DNA from: Durusdinium trenchii
Taxonomy: Eukaryota; Sar; Dinophyceae; Suessiales; Symbiodiniaceae
Assembly: GCA_963970005.1 (NCBI GenBank)
Contig: CAXAMN010003669.1
Location: 1,129,717-1,193,716, forward strand
Reading direction: 5' to 3'
DNA: 64,000 nt
Both the position numbers and the translations under genes were made by a program. The notes beneath the pieces were generated by a model. That model was given only the letters and a program-made list of their open reading frames with translations, had not been told where the DNA came from and did no database searches. Below are positions 43,101 to 49,028 of the stretch, piece by piece. Every line of letters starts with the position of its first letter. The stretch's first letter is position 1.

Positions 43101-44354
43101 TTGGAATCTTAGGCCGGCGTGTGGCACCGCATTCACATCAGTACGCATATCCATAAGTGTGTGGATCAGGGGCCCTGTGGCTGGCCCTACAGTCCGTCCT
43201 TCGTGCTGACCAGACTTGTACAGGTCCTCGGCCTTCTTGCAGGGCGAAGCCACGTGGTTCATGAGGATGTCTACAATGACCTGCACACCTCCAGGTGGTT
43301 TTGGGACAAGTGCAAATGAGGTATATCTTCCCCTTGGTCGTGCAAAATCTTACATTCATATAAATATATATTATATACGGCTATGTTTGCAGTAAAATAT
43401 AGTTACAGTAAAGCAGTGCTTTTGTCAAAAGCAAGTGCTGTGCGGCTATGCACTCACGTTCCCTTCATTTCCATGATCCACTCTTACCGAGCCTGCTACC
43501 AGTGCTCAAATGAGCTTTCCCTCCAAGCCGTTGTTCTCATCTTACAGCTTCTATTTCATCACCACCGCACCCATCTTGGACACCACAAAAGGGCCTCCTC
43601 CCCTCACCCACTACCTCACTCGCCTGCCGCACGGCAGGTGCGCACCATGGCTCTCAGCTCCTCCTCTGTGCCGCTGCGTGAGTCGAGGCCAGCCGAGACC
43701 GGCTGGTACTTCACCTCAGTCGACCCATGGGAGGCCCAAGATGACCTGAGAGGATGGAGGCCGTCTTCGCAAAAAACGGAGAGACCCCAAAAGGCCGGAA
43801 TTGGGTCTGGAAAAGGGCTGCAGTATAAGCAACATGTGGATCGAAAGAACCTGTGAAACATCCACTCTCACCATATGGTCCTCCTCCCTTCCTCTAGTTC
43901 CCCGCAAATCTTACACCAAGGGGCCCACCATTGATATCCCAGGATATGCTCGGTGACTGGTGCGACCTGGACCGCCTCAAAGCCATTCGGCGCCAAATAC
44001 TCTGTACCTGAAGCCGGAGCACAGCACAGCTTTCAACCTGCAGGCTACAGGGGTAGGGAGGTTCCCACCTACAAGCCTGGCAAAAGAAGTCAGGAGACAA
44101 GGTGAATGCAACGGAACCAGCTGCCTGGAGTTCAATTCCCCCTCAACATCCTTGGAAGTGTCTGATGTTTTGCCTTCCCCTTTTTTCCCTGGTGGCCCAT
44201 CCCAAAGTTCTCAAATGGCAGGTGATCTGGGTGACTTACCGGGAAGTGTAAACCACTCCAAAGTCACAAGGCATCCCTGGGATTGTTGTGAGTCACCACC
44301 AAACCGGCCATCTTCCCAGGCACATTCTTTGGCCACATCCTTGTAGTTCCACTC
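25082..44354 (-). CDS. Alpha-amylase (GH13), multi-exon gene, partial
   Basis: Seven minus-strand exons (44354-44309, 44007-43917, 43745-43624, 43288-43211, 26940-26744, 25999-25892, 25197-25082) read in order as an alpha-amylase, which hydrolyses alpha-1,4 glucan bonds in starch. Together they give the N-terminal block (EWNYKDVAKEC), the VQVAPVTEH block, the YQPVS...SRSG block, region I (DILMNH), region II (GLRVDA, nucleophile Asp and Arg), region III (YQEWWGE, acid Glu) and the helix before region IV. The first four exons join in phase (1, 2, 1). Not found are the N-terminal start, the DFH segment between regions I and II, region IV and the C-terminus. A 16-kb interval separates regions I and II and contains a complete retroelement, so either the gene has a giant intron or the two halves belong to different copies. 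Confidence 0.7.
25892..25999 (-). CDS. Amylase exon with conserved region III
   Basis: 108 bases (36 codons) encode DMLNRLPWDLVYQEWWGEYP and the following 16 residues. VYQEWWGE holds the catalytic acid Glu of region III, and the following DRTEHVGLYRATDQ fits the segment before the next helix. The acceptor is CCTTCAG; the donor is ATCAA then GTGAGG. Another GT donor (TGGG then GTGATT) ten codons downstream would give the phase needed for the next exon. Confidence 0.75.
26000..28548. other. Introns and non-coding DNA around amylase exons
   Basis: Apart from the region II exon no coding sequence is supported. 26547-26572 is an AT-rich run, and 27442-27466 is an ATATG tandem repeat. Confidence 0.5.
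26744..26940 (-). CDS. Amylase exon with conserved region II
   Basis: 197 bases encode DIPRQMFNQLQDLLLNHL, a variable loop, then YHIGITGLRVDAAIYHHVY. GLRVDA is conserved region II with the invariant Arg and the nucleophile Asp; most enzymes have Lys-His two residues later, where this one has Ile-Tyr-His. The acceptor is GACCGCAG; the donor is GGAGAG then GTAGTC. It ends in phase 0, matching the next exon. The loop between residues 17 and 38 is longer than usual. Confidence 0.75.
28549..28745. repeat. CGGGGCCCGAATGG repeats
   Basis: Copies of CGGG(G/A)CCCGAATGG lie near 28549, 28569, 28588 and 28725; a partial ACCGAATGGGATA follows at 28741. The GGGGCCC core is nearly palindromic. They lie directly upstream of the palindromic CCCGGCGCGCCGGG array and may be its outer part. 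Confidence 0.7.
28753..29630. repeat. Array of duplicated modules separated by a CCCGGCGCGCCGGG palindrome
   Basis: Six perfect copies of the 14-base palindrome CCCGGCGCGCCGGG lie at 28867-28880, 29051-29064, 29092-29105, 29394-29407, 29504-29517 and 29545-29558; some extend to 16-18 symmetric bases. They punctuate three kinds of AT-richer module, each present twice: X (28753-28820 and 29565-29630), Y (28931-29049 and 29404-29503) and Z (29065-29090 and 29518-29544). The two module sets are in a different order. Module copies differ by a few substitutions and one about 20-base length difference. No protein is encoded. Confidence 0.85.
29631..30449. other. Non-coding stretch, nothing recognised
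   Basis: Open frames are short and have no recognisable domain. No repeat structure was noticed between the palindrome array and the hairpin repeats. Confidence 0.5.
30450..30850. repeat. Tandem repeats carrying a perfect 18-bp-arm hairpin
   Basis: The unit contains CTCCAAAATCTCACATCC...GACATCCTACCTGGTAGGATGTC. At 30670-30706 it forms a perfect inverted repeat with 18-base arms around a single T. A partial copy (9-base arms) is at 30472-30490. Another copy at 30613-30639 is cut by the gap inside its right arm. Flanking words such as AATTCTCAATGGAAATCTGCAAG recur at about 30549 and 30735. Confidence 0.85.
30640..30649. other. Assembly gap (10 N) inside a duplicated hairpin
   Basis: The 46 bases before the gap (30594-30639) repeat directly after it (30650-30695). 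The gap falls within the right arm of the hairpin. The order and copy number across this point are therefore unreliable. Confidence 0.95.
31049..32230 (+). CDS. Multi-exon gene, C-terminus resembling a papain-like protease fold
   Basis: Exon 1 (31049-31369) starts MEALSKEELASLAPDAKAEW and encodes about 107 residues. Exon 2 (about 31475-31600) encodes SLVGGLLFQLAIQADEESVL and more, after a TTCTAG acceptor. Exon 3 (about 31866-32230) encodes VLAQNDAFSCSRELFENAKL through AFILVAGGKTSAFVGCSKEG and LMHWDSHAARGD to a TGA stop. The pattern strand-GGKT-strand-HWDSH-acidic helix recalls the His/Asp end of herpes-type and OTU-like deubiquitinating cysteine protease domains, but no catalytic Cys was identified, so the function is open. 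Intron 1 has an ambiguous donor around CAGCGTATT, and the exon 2-3 phase was not resolved. Confidence 0.5.
32293..32960 (+). CDS. Further plus-strand exon-like segments
   Basis: One segment (about 32300-32395) encodes GSDRYSRDMPSHLYLMQGPL. A second (about 32520-32628) encodes LADSAKETCSLQLCDALVPA. A third (about 32629-32930) is open for about 100 codons and encodes KIEQNGTKRKLDLDSAG, a basic linker with SLRRAGREKCEARGISFNNG, then KAHWTKQCRMPPGHWNLFL. They follow the stop of the preceding gene by only 60-400 bases. They are either a second gene or a continuation reached by splicing past that stop. No family was recognised. Confidence 0.35.
33201..33946 (-). pseudogene. Cytosine-5 DNA methyltransferase-like domain of the DIRS element, frameshifted
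   Basis: Translation from the ATG at 33946, 24 bases after the recombinase stop, gives RRFCLELFAGTARISEML (motif I, AdoMet binding). LLGMPCTTFSRARRW is next; it matches motif IV with the Pro-Cys catalytic pair. IPYILENPLTSMAW follows, like motif VI (E-N). After CCYGEGW the frame fails. The reading continues one frame over (33201-33440) as KPTKLLYNFMDLSSLALRC through SAGVFWTLRAQPYP. In total about 245 residues are covered, shorter than cellular DNMTs, with no clear target-recognition domain. Capture of C5-methyltransferases by dinoflagellate retrotransposons is known in the literature. Here the domain sits behind a tyrosine recombinase. Confidence 0.72.
33970..35250 (-). CDS. DIRS tyrosine recombinase (426 aa)
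   Basis: The N-terminal 115 residues are basic and Pro-rich. A SAM-like core-binding helical region (about 118-200) and the catalytic domain follow. LYLRPGEA (241-248) supplies Arg I (R244). HPYQLRHGG (345-353) is box II with R350; the His normally three residues before it is Tyr here, with His two further upstream. RGRWRTDQSVRRY (371-383) gives the W/H position and the nucleophile Y383. The enzyme would integrate circular element DNA by strand exchange, in place of a DDE integrase. The ORF is uninterrupted. It lies in a different frame from both the RNase H end and the methyltransferase. Confidence 0.88.
   Translation of the reverse strand: MRKTSPMVPPVAKSLRVLTAKNVKSSPAKPNNRVAKGKYMSPRNAVVRTLAVKQMKDEPLKKPKPKSTQRTVAPDMIVQPPAKRSRRSVTSLPAICPDRVGKLARSQQLSVLERKSVSVEVQYQYQKYFQLFVDFCKESGEAWPPSLDSLDPLLADYMDLMYLQGRGAHEGEKTLASIEFNFMAAKGKLVRSRRALKGWRKVVPALSRLPLPKVAMYGIVMNLLAAGRQDMALLTLVAFFLYLRPGEAIEIKGDNVIAPVKSAGVQFQFVRLVVREQEGGRPDKVGVYDNCIPFDLPAIRWVGDQLLLRAKKLPKKDAPVFTFTMDQYRKQFSKAASHLGLSNLHPYQLRHGGATDDMTSGARDHNSIKVRGRWRTDQSVRRYAKVGRVQQLLSKISSRDLQFCKTAERNLRKVFSGQITARSSHL
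35275..37440 (-). CDS. DIRS reverse transcriptase-RNase H (721 aa)
   Basis: RT blocks are visible. VLDCRAVNLQFKDPP (253-267) and VSTSDIRDCFYACDLP (290-305) are the early blocks, with D294 in motif A. LPMGFNWSFYLTQVLHE (350-366) is motif B. PYCDNVHVLSF (399-409) is motif C, with YCDN where most RTs have YxDD. RNase H follows: TATDASPEGWG (D554), ITMKEARCLLLAV (E661) and HLIFVDNMAL (D688). The final RNase H block (RGRWIPSEKNIADGPSRG) is in another frame at about 35219-35275, so the shift lies near 35335. The ATG at 37440 is 84 bases after the leader stop. Confidence 0.88.
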   Translation of the reverse strand: MPKWKDTRIFHVPGDGDDRKRDVFPLPRLREEPLRQTGLSRTTARRVHERQAVTRRVNLAIQSLNSMFFGTKRVGGSEMVDSLTHLPLVQRDCMKHVIKRVKQLGPPPSDARCQGAFAALRTAGSSYMDFSPGVGDVVGMKLNELSLPSGKIAGVSLSDNLDGPVKRMVDHFEDYMLQDATVWTDLEAVASSLQPYTDPLLKNKKQYLSFAQQLRKCGVLSFTKCCRGRVGAFSVAKKPKVLNGKSVNRQRLVLDCRAVNLQFKDPPRTELGSLSSLAELHIPEGQTLYVSTSDIRDCFYACDLPSGMEQFFCLHEDLRWEEARSIVGDVGAHLLPGGPGEFICPCIKVLPMGFNWSFYLTQVLHEQAAMGALDIKRDGVFLEAHPPPSLSEFSCATMPYCDNVHVLSFSSKLCQEEKDSVCARLERMGFELHEHTDASSVTATLGGTIDGHLGLVKCSSNRIWSLIYAFEYICNHRVSVELVQRLLGHSMFVCVLQRSGMAVFRRLYDMVQSKCKPRYLTVDEKLECEIFIGILPLLVADLRIPWSTVATATDASPEGWGVCETELLADDACSCGRWQERWRYRRLEPGEWKPRQRALKRCVFSDPLTVGGNLGELDDLDNYVVDSSFPEIPEHLLSPARWKTVGMGKWRHTDEHITMKEARCLLLAVRRLSRAQRHRHKRHLIFVDNMALCFSLGKGRSQNFGMFVCFNRLVPFHLYVV
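37525..38214 (-). CDS. DIRS leader (Gag-like) protein, second part
   Basis: This continues the preceding ORF after a one-base shift near 38210, where a GTGTG run makes slippage plausible. It is mostly helical and charged (RVAEAAEGDDRYVAEDIRTM, LLVRRRQLIAAAHSHNASAP) and ends in a basic, Gly/Ala-rich tail (KNAPKGSGRGSGAQGQ). The position before RT and the basic tail fit a Gag-like nucleic-acid-binding role. The overlap of 136 bases with the previous ORF reflects the frameshift, not true gene overlap. Confidence 0.6.
   Translation of the reverse strand: MFDYKKIKRDDHGITCESLVGLCRVAEAAEGDDRYVAEDIRTMAVKYSANGDRLRTFRDSVGEMVSTELEDFPYEPRTCMEYLRAIQSVSESCHAQHLAWVAQSRVPEGSRAVFEDETLAQILDTAICYDALNVTNLASFELLVRRRQLIAAAHSHNASAPSYDGADYYLGNRYRQGGSIVVPSLTDHVSKKLQEDSAILKERRKLAEAKAGTKNAPKGSGRGSGAQGQ
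38079..38711 (-). CDS. DIRS leader (Gag-like) protein, first part (210 aa)
   Basis: The start MAVNVGDVVFLDYGEAP resembles a small beta-barrel opening. The middle is rich in Ala, Pro and Arg (ARHMAAGRAEAARERRRRGL), as expected for a nucleic-acid-binding leader protein. The correct reading leaves this frame near 38210: after TGVRHVC the sensible sequence continues as FDYKKIKRDDHGITCESL in the next frame. The last 45 residues of this ORF are therefore out of frame. No enzymatic domain is seen. Confidence 0.6.
   Translation of the reverse strand: MAVNVGDVVFLDYGEAPPCVHSRLVLAEVDSATHEWVILTPDMDVYTEQLHVSNADLAAYHPAPPGGGLPPGVPAGHIYGFAPMSAAAYARHMAAGRAEAARERRRRGLGAAPAVPVAPPNDEVWVLCSLVEGRKLGEVVTPPVGMATLGDHGIMEIADDTGVRHVCLIIRKSNVMITALHVKAWLDYAELRKLLKVTIDMLPKISERWL
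38712..38972 (-). CDS. DIRS leader ORF, Cys-rich with a membrane segment (86 aa)
   Basis: The protein starts MPCVCQCNCKVQ, giving four Cys within the first ten residues. A hydrophobic segment of about 20 residues follows (AGVWLAILLGLAGILANVAL), then a basic tail. The TAG stop is followed at once, in the same frame, by ATG of the next ORF. The two were therefore either one protein split by a nonsense mutation, or two proteins made by termination and restart. Its function in the element is unknown. Confidence 0.55.
   Translation of the reverse strand: MPCVCQCNCKVQNGSRDSELWFPSAGVWLAILLGLAGILANVALAFRVTLTNKGDQQELYFVFSQQKGSGKSKGIFGPTRGIQITG
38973..39537. other. Non-coding stretch at the DIRS 5' side
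   Basis: The terminal repeat of the DIRS element should lie here, but no matching sequence was found downstream of 33201. 39154-39171 is an AT run. No gene was recognised. Confidence 0.5.
39538..39590 (-). CDS. Possible amylase exon between regions I and II
   Basis: About 53 bases encode GSGGCGFAYSGSYAIVP. They end at a consensus GC donor (CCCAG then GCAAGG). The pattern G-x-G-G-x-x-F-x-Y-S-G-S-Y recalls the glycine-rich loop before the D-F-H motif of alpha-amylases. The phase does not fit exon D directly. The assignment is weak. Confidence 0.25.
40018..40449 (-). CDS. Small Cys-rich ORF, unknown (143 aa)
   Basis: Starting at MAGKSTNEGGDK the ORF has a cluster of cysteines (CFLLCAMCEDGNLICMC, then CMFCGAC) that could bind zinc, followed by a basic C-terminal half. 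No family was recognised. The start was chosen because the sequence upstream of it has a different composition. No splice sites or transcripts support it, and it may be chance. Confidence 0.3.
   Translation of the reverse strand: MAGKSTNEGGDKVEQCFLLCAMCEDGNLICMCVSQNSNCMFCGACSVESVVRVTRHVTPDPPGRNRWPQASHQGQPIESMSASDPSEGFRNEMKRVFCSLGEPVQAMNFDRLFALQARCFTALPNQPCRADVPRSGAFPSQTR
42041..42435. repeat. Segment duplicated at 43000-43162
   Basis: 42041-42088 (TGTGTAACCCTTGGAATCAC onward) recurs at 43001-43048. 42332-42435 recurs at 43059-43162 with one substitution and one inserted base. The 243 bases between the two matched parts are missing from the second copy, where the 10-N gap stands. Confidence 0.9.
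43049..43058. other. Assembly gap (10 N) inside a duplication
   Basis: Both flanks are copies of parts of 42041-42435 that are 243 bases apart there. The gap therefore probably h stands for about that much sequence, or marks a misassembly. It lies only 153 bases from amylase exon D. Confidence 0.95.
43211..43288 (-). CDS. Amylase exon D (conserved region I)
   Basis: The exon begins VQVIVDILMNHVASPC. DILMNH is conserved region I, in which Asp, Asn and His line the active site and bind calcium. Joined to exon C it reads AAGVQVIVD without a break. The donor (TCTG then GTCAGC) is less certain; translation stays open for about 25 codons beyond it. Confidence 0.8.
43624..43745 (-). CDS. Amylase exon C (YQPVS...SRSG block)
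   Basis: 122 bases encode VKYQPVSAGLDSRSGTEEEL and RAMVRTCRAAG. This is the amylase segment around the third strand and the following helix that leads into region I. The acceptor is CCTCTCAG; the donor is GCAG then GCGAGT, a GC donor. It is phase 2 in and 1 out. Confidence 0.85.
43917..44007 (-). CDS. Amylase exon B (VQVAPVTEH block)
   Basis: 91 bases encode TEYLAPNGFEAVQVAPVTEH and then ILGYQWWAPW. This is the strongly conserved beta-2/loop block of alpha-amylases (G-F-x-A-V-Q-V-x-P-x-x-E-H). The acceptor is CTTCAG; the donor is CCTTG then GTGTAAG. The phases are 1 in and 2 out, matching both neighbours. Confidence 0.8.
44309..44354 (-). CDS. Amylase exon A (N-terminal block)
   Basis: 46 bases encode EWNYKDVAKECAWED plus one base. 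This matches the family block x-F-E-W-x-W-x-D-x-A-x-E-C near the start of the barrel. The acceptor is CACTCCAG. The donor is GATG then GCCGG, a GC donor. It ends in phase 1 and joins exon B exactly. Confidence 0.65.
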
Positions 44355-47300
44355 CTGGAGTGGTCTGAAGAACCAACAACTGCGTGCAACCGTGAACTGC
44401 GGGAGAGCGGATTGGATAAACGCATCCTAATTGCCGAATTGGATGTAGATATTCTGAAATATGAGCAAATTCTTTGCCACATGTTCTTTGATGCCGTGCT
44501 TTCACACACTCAAATACTGCATTCAGCGCCCACAACCGCTGCACCTCTTGTTTGAGAAAAGAAACACGCGCGCGGAGAAAAGAAAAACAAACGCAGGCTG
44601 CAGGGCTCCATGAGCTTCACCAGGACTGTGGAGCGAAGCTCTTCGCCATGCAAACCGCCCTTGGCAGACTGGTATGGACAAAGGTGACCTGACTCGCCAG
44701 GTCATCGAAAGTCGCCGTGTTTCGGAAACGAGGTGAGACACCCCCCATGCCCTGCGCTCCGCCGTGGGAGAATGCACCAACGACCTCCCACAATGCCGGT
44801 GGGTACGCTCATGTCCTTTCCACTCTGGGTCTGACGGGTTCTATCTGACCTCCACAGCCTCCACAGCCTCCATTTGTGGCCCTGCATCATGTCCACTTCC
44901 CTATTTGTCTTCCGTCTTCCCTCATCTTCCCTCCATCCGTGTTATATATAGTATATATATATATATTGTATATCTATATATGTGTGTGTGAAATGAAGCT
45001 GCTTCACAACCTCCCTCCTTTTCTGTCATCATTGCCTCTGGGCCACTGAAAACAGCAGCCCGGTCGTTTCGCAAGTTCAGGCGCCGCAACGTCAACGCTT
45101 CCGTGGGAGAGCACACCTGAGATACTCTTCTCGGCCCGTCGGTCCCCGTGGGATTCTGCGGGGAACCAGATGGGTTTCTCAAAGAGAAAGGCTCAAAACA
45201 TGTCCTCGCTTTTTGAGTTAGCGTGCATTTTTGACCGTTCCAAGCCAAAAACCGGCGTCGACGGACGATTTCTCGTTCCCGGTCAGCGACTCAGGGTGTC
45301 TTGAATTTGGCTGCAGGATGTGGACTCGGAGCTGTCTAAGAACCGGATTCGATTCCGCTTCCGAAGGTCTCTGACCGTCACCCTGGCCACCCGTTAGGTC
45401 CACCGAGGCGCGGAGGAGGTCCAGAATTGCCCCTGTTCCCCGGGCAGCGCGCAACTTCCACACTCCTCGGACTGGAGCTGCTCTTCCGTGCAAAGGGTCA
45501 GCCCCCGCCTCAGCCAGTTGATTGACCCATTCCGACAACCACATGGAGAAGGGCTTGAAAGAATCAGCGAGTTCCAATCTCAATTTCGATGCTGCACATC
45601 GAAGAGGGTGGACAATCACCATCTCTCTCTCTCTCTCTCTCTCCATCGCCACCTGCAATCATCACCATAATTGCCAGATGTTGACCCGGTCTCATCACTC
45701 ATGCTGTGCGAGGTGCTGTGCACAAATGCTCACTGCTTCTGTGAAATTCCTTAGCGCCAAGGAGAGGCCATGTGTCGCGAGGCTAGCTGCTTTTGAGGTG
45801 TGGAGGCGGGATCATCAAAAGCCTCATGAACAGAGTCCACAAACATGGATGTCTTTCCATGGTGTTTCTCCACGTTCCACGGAGTCCAAGTGCAACATCA
45901 ACAACTTTGGCCATGTGTCGCTTCAAGCCTCTTCAATAGAAAAAGGAGAAAAGTGGCTTTGAACACTCTTCCATGACCTCCCTACCTCCATCCAACAGCA
46001 TTTCAACCGCCCAGGCTGCCAAGACTCTTCCGGTTCTGGCAGCCGCTCGCGTCTCTTGCGATGGAGCCGTTTGCACAGCAACGGACGGCGGCCGAAGCTG
46101 AGGGCCAAGCACATGCCAGTTGGCCAGTGCTGGACATAGTCTTCATGAATTGTTGACCACTCCTTGGGAAGGCACGATTACTGGATGAAAAAGCTCGTCT
46201 GGGCCATGGGCCAAAATCAAATGGCCGAGCCAGGCCAGCATTGCAACGCTTTCAAAACACCATTCCAGCGTGACTACCTCCAACATTTCCATACAACAGG
46301 CCACTTATTCAGCAACGCAAGGACTTGCCAGCAAATTTAGTATATATATATATATATATACCTACCCTGGGAGTCCAAGACTATTTTCAAAACGGTCTTT
46401 AGGTGATCCGAAAAGGAACTTCCTTTACTTGGGTGGTGCCTAAAATAGTCTTTGGACTTCTAGGGTATAGTTACTGTGAATGGTTTGGACCCCACACAGA
46501 TGGGTCTAAAGCATCGCAGTTTTCGAGGAACACGACGAAGAAAAACACCGAGTCAGCATGGGTTGACCTTATGAAAACTATACAACTTCTTTGAACTCAA
46601 ACCATCTTCGAATTCGCGTCGAGCAATCTGACCATAAACGATTGCAAGTTTCACCACCAAAGCACCTCAACATGCTGCTGCTCACATTCTCTGCTCCCTT
46701 TGGTTCCCTCTTTCGTGGTTTCCGCCCCCTACACAAGCTCCATCAGCTGAGGATCCCTGTCCAGGCAGCGCGGGAGCGATTCTCAATTCGGAAGGCTGCC
46801 TCGCCAAGGTTCGGACAGTTCGGACAGCTTGCGCGGTCCAAGTTGCAAAACACTGCATCTGCCAGCGCGATTGACGCTGGACATTTAATCACATGCAGTT
46901 ATATAGTCCTTTACATGGTACTCACTTGCTTGGCTCTTCGTTGATAGGTTACACATGGTTTCACTATGTTTCCCTTCTTCATAATTCTTCAAAGAAAGGG
47001 GGAGGCAACTGTAAGAGGTTGCGACTGGTCTGAGTGCATGCTGGCACAGCCGCCGGGTGGTTGAAGGGCGCTCTGCGCCTCGGGTCCCTTCTGCCAGGCG
47101 TTGGCAGCGACGGAAGTCCCTTGACGTGCCATGTACGGGCCATGAAAGCCTTGGAAGGGGCGGCCGGGCGCGGCAGAATGGTCCGGAGGCGTCATTGGCC
47201 TCCTCTGGGCCTATTACGCAGCTATATAACTTCTATATGAATGCAAACTTCTGATGGATCCAGGTGTTCTATGTTCTATTCGGCCAATACCAAGTGAAGG

Positions 47301-47629
47301 GGGCCATTGCGATTCGATTTTGGCTGCACACTTATCTACTAACCTTCTACGTCGGTATCACATCCACCTTCACCACTAAGGACCCCAACGGGCCCCAACT
47401 GCATGAACGGATGAGCATACTTTGTGGATGGGCATGCTCCCCCCAAAGAACACATGAATGGTGGTTTTCTTGGGTGCTTGGAAGTATACACTCCGCAGCA
47501 TGTATACGCGAGCGCCTACGCGACATATCAAAAGTATGTGAGGTAGCCTACGCGAGCATGTTCCAGATCCAGGGTTTTGTTGAGGTACCTACGCGGTCGA
47601 CTACGCGAGGCCTTTTTTGCACGCTGCCT
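44355..47629. other. No gene recognised; amylase 5' exons expected here
   Basis: The start of the amylase gene should lie above 44354, but no signal peptide or first exon was recognised. 44942-44990 is an AT/GT microsatellite, 45621-45643 a TC run, and 46338-46361 an AT run. A minus frame at 45220-45600 (SFKPFSMWLSEWVNQLAEAG) is protein-like but unidentified. Confidence 0.45.
47505..47612. repeat. TACGCG motif cluster, downstream side of the two-exon gene
   Basis: Five copies of (C/A)TACGCG(A/G) occur within about 105 bases (near 47507, 47516, 47545, 47588 and 47601). Similar clusters lie at 48466-48500 and 48884-48965, on the other side of the gene at 47630-48364. Confidence 0.75.
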
Positions 47630-48364
47630 TCACGGAGCAGATGCAGATGAAGAAGATGAGGATGCAGAAGAAGACGAACTTGAAGATGAAGACAGCAAAG
47701 CCTGTGCCTGTCGGCGCTTCTTAGAAGCAGCCTTGGTCAGTCTGTCCTCGGCCTTTTTCAGCAAAGTCTCAATGTCCCCAGCAGGGGCAACAGGCTGATG
47801 AGGCTGAATGTGCTTCTGGGCCATATGTCGTCGTACGAGTTCATTGACATCGCCAGGCTCTGGCCCAGCAGGTTGAGGGATGTTCGCCAAGGAAATGTTG
47901 TTCGGCCTACACGGGCCTACACGGCTTTCCCGAGCAGCAGACTTTGGTTCAGTTGAGGTTGCGTGCTTGTACTCCTTTCTCCCTATGTTGTACCCAAAGC
48001 TATTCAAGGTCTTCAAAGCTATGCAGGAGCTCACTGTGGCGCAATCCATTTCTTGAACGCTGACCTTGGGGAGATGTAGTTGGCTATTGTGGGTAGCGTA
48101 CTTCTCCCGGAGCTAACCTAGAGAGCGAAGTAGGGTCTCAGCCTGACTGGTGGTGAATTCGACCTGGTTAAAGACAAGGTTGCGTAGTGTCTGCCCCGTC
48201 TTGTTTTGAATGACCTGCCCAACAAGCTGGAGGAAAGAAGCAGCCTCATCAAGGGAAGCGGTTTTCTCCATGATGGTGTCTGCAAGCGACAGAGCGAGTT
48301 CTTTGCGGTACTTGGGCGTGAAGTCGTCCCATGTTTTCACGGCGCGGCTCACAGAGACAGACAC
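47630..48364 (-). CDS. Two-exon gene, unknown protein with an acidic-free Ser/Ala tail
   Basis: Exon 1 (48364-48118) starts MSVSVSRAVKTWDDFTPKYR and encodes a helical segment (ELALSLADTIMEKTASLDEA). A 66-base intron with GTTAGC donor and TTCAAG acceptor joins it in phase 1 to exon 2 (48051-47630). Exon 2 encodes MDCATVSSCIALKTLNSFGY, a Pro-rich segment (NIPQPAGPEPGDVNELVRRH), a basic helix (KKAEDRLTKAASKKRRQAQA) and a Ser/Ala homopolymer tail. Total length is about 222 residues. No family was recognised. The joined frame, short GT-AG intron and absence of stops support a real gene. Clusters of TACGCG flank it on both sides. Confidence 0.6.
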
Positions 48365-48465
48365 GAAAAATGACGACTACAAGCTTGCTTAAACGGCTCA
48401 CATTATAGGTTACAAGCATGAAAAACAGAAGTGGGCCAACCCCTTCCAAACCAAGCCGCAGCGTA

Positions 48466-48965
48466 CGCGAGCATCTACGCAAGGCATACGCGAAGCATAC
48501 GCGGGGTTTGCCTGCATCTTGTCACACGGTTCTACAGTTGTACCGGTACTGTACACACATGCACATATGTGAATGACCATGGAAATTAGGCTCAGAAAGC
48601 TGACTGTACCGGTTTGTTCAACAAGTTGACAAACTCAAAGAAAACCATGTCACAGCCCATCTCGATGGGCGCGCAATACATTTTCCTCAGCAAACCCCTG
48701 TTGTCGAAATCCCTCACACAGTGTTCGCACTGTGATCCCCAAGAAGCATACAGCAACAAGGTCACTCTACTTCCTCAAACTTCAAGTACCAGCCACCAAG
48801 CAAGTCAACTAAAGGATAAATATCGGTCCATTGTTCTTTCCGTGTTACAGGTTATTAGATTTACTCCAAGTTACAACTACGCAAATCTGCCTACGCGAGG
48901 CACTACTATGTTTTCCTACGCGGTTGCCTACGCAAGCTTACGCCCCCAAGCAGAATAGCCTACGC
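48466..48965. repeat. TACGCG motif clusters, upstream side
   Basis: (C/A/G)TACGC(G/A) copies occur near 48465, 48474, 48485 and 48494, and again near 48884, 48891, 48914, 48924 and 48958. Many read CCTACGCGAGG or close variants. The region between the two clusters has no recognisable gene. Confidence 0.7.
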
Positions 48966-49028
48966 AGCATCAAGAGTAGTTCCACTTTTGTATAAACTCT
49001 TTCATAGAGAAAAAAAACCGCTGCTCAC

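Larger units (their letters stand above)
40450..43210. other. Non-coding stretch with a segmental duplication
   Basis: No gene was recognised. 42618-42640 and 42665-42688 share GTGACC(G/A)CAGCGGTC(G/A)AAGCA, an imperfect dyad around CAGC. 42041-42435 is duplicated at 43000-43162. Confidence 0.55.
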
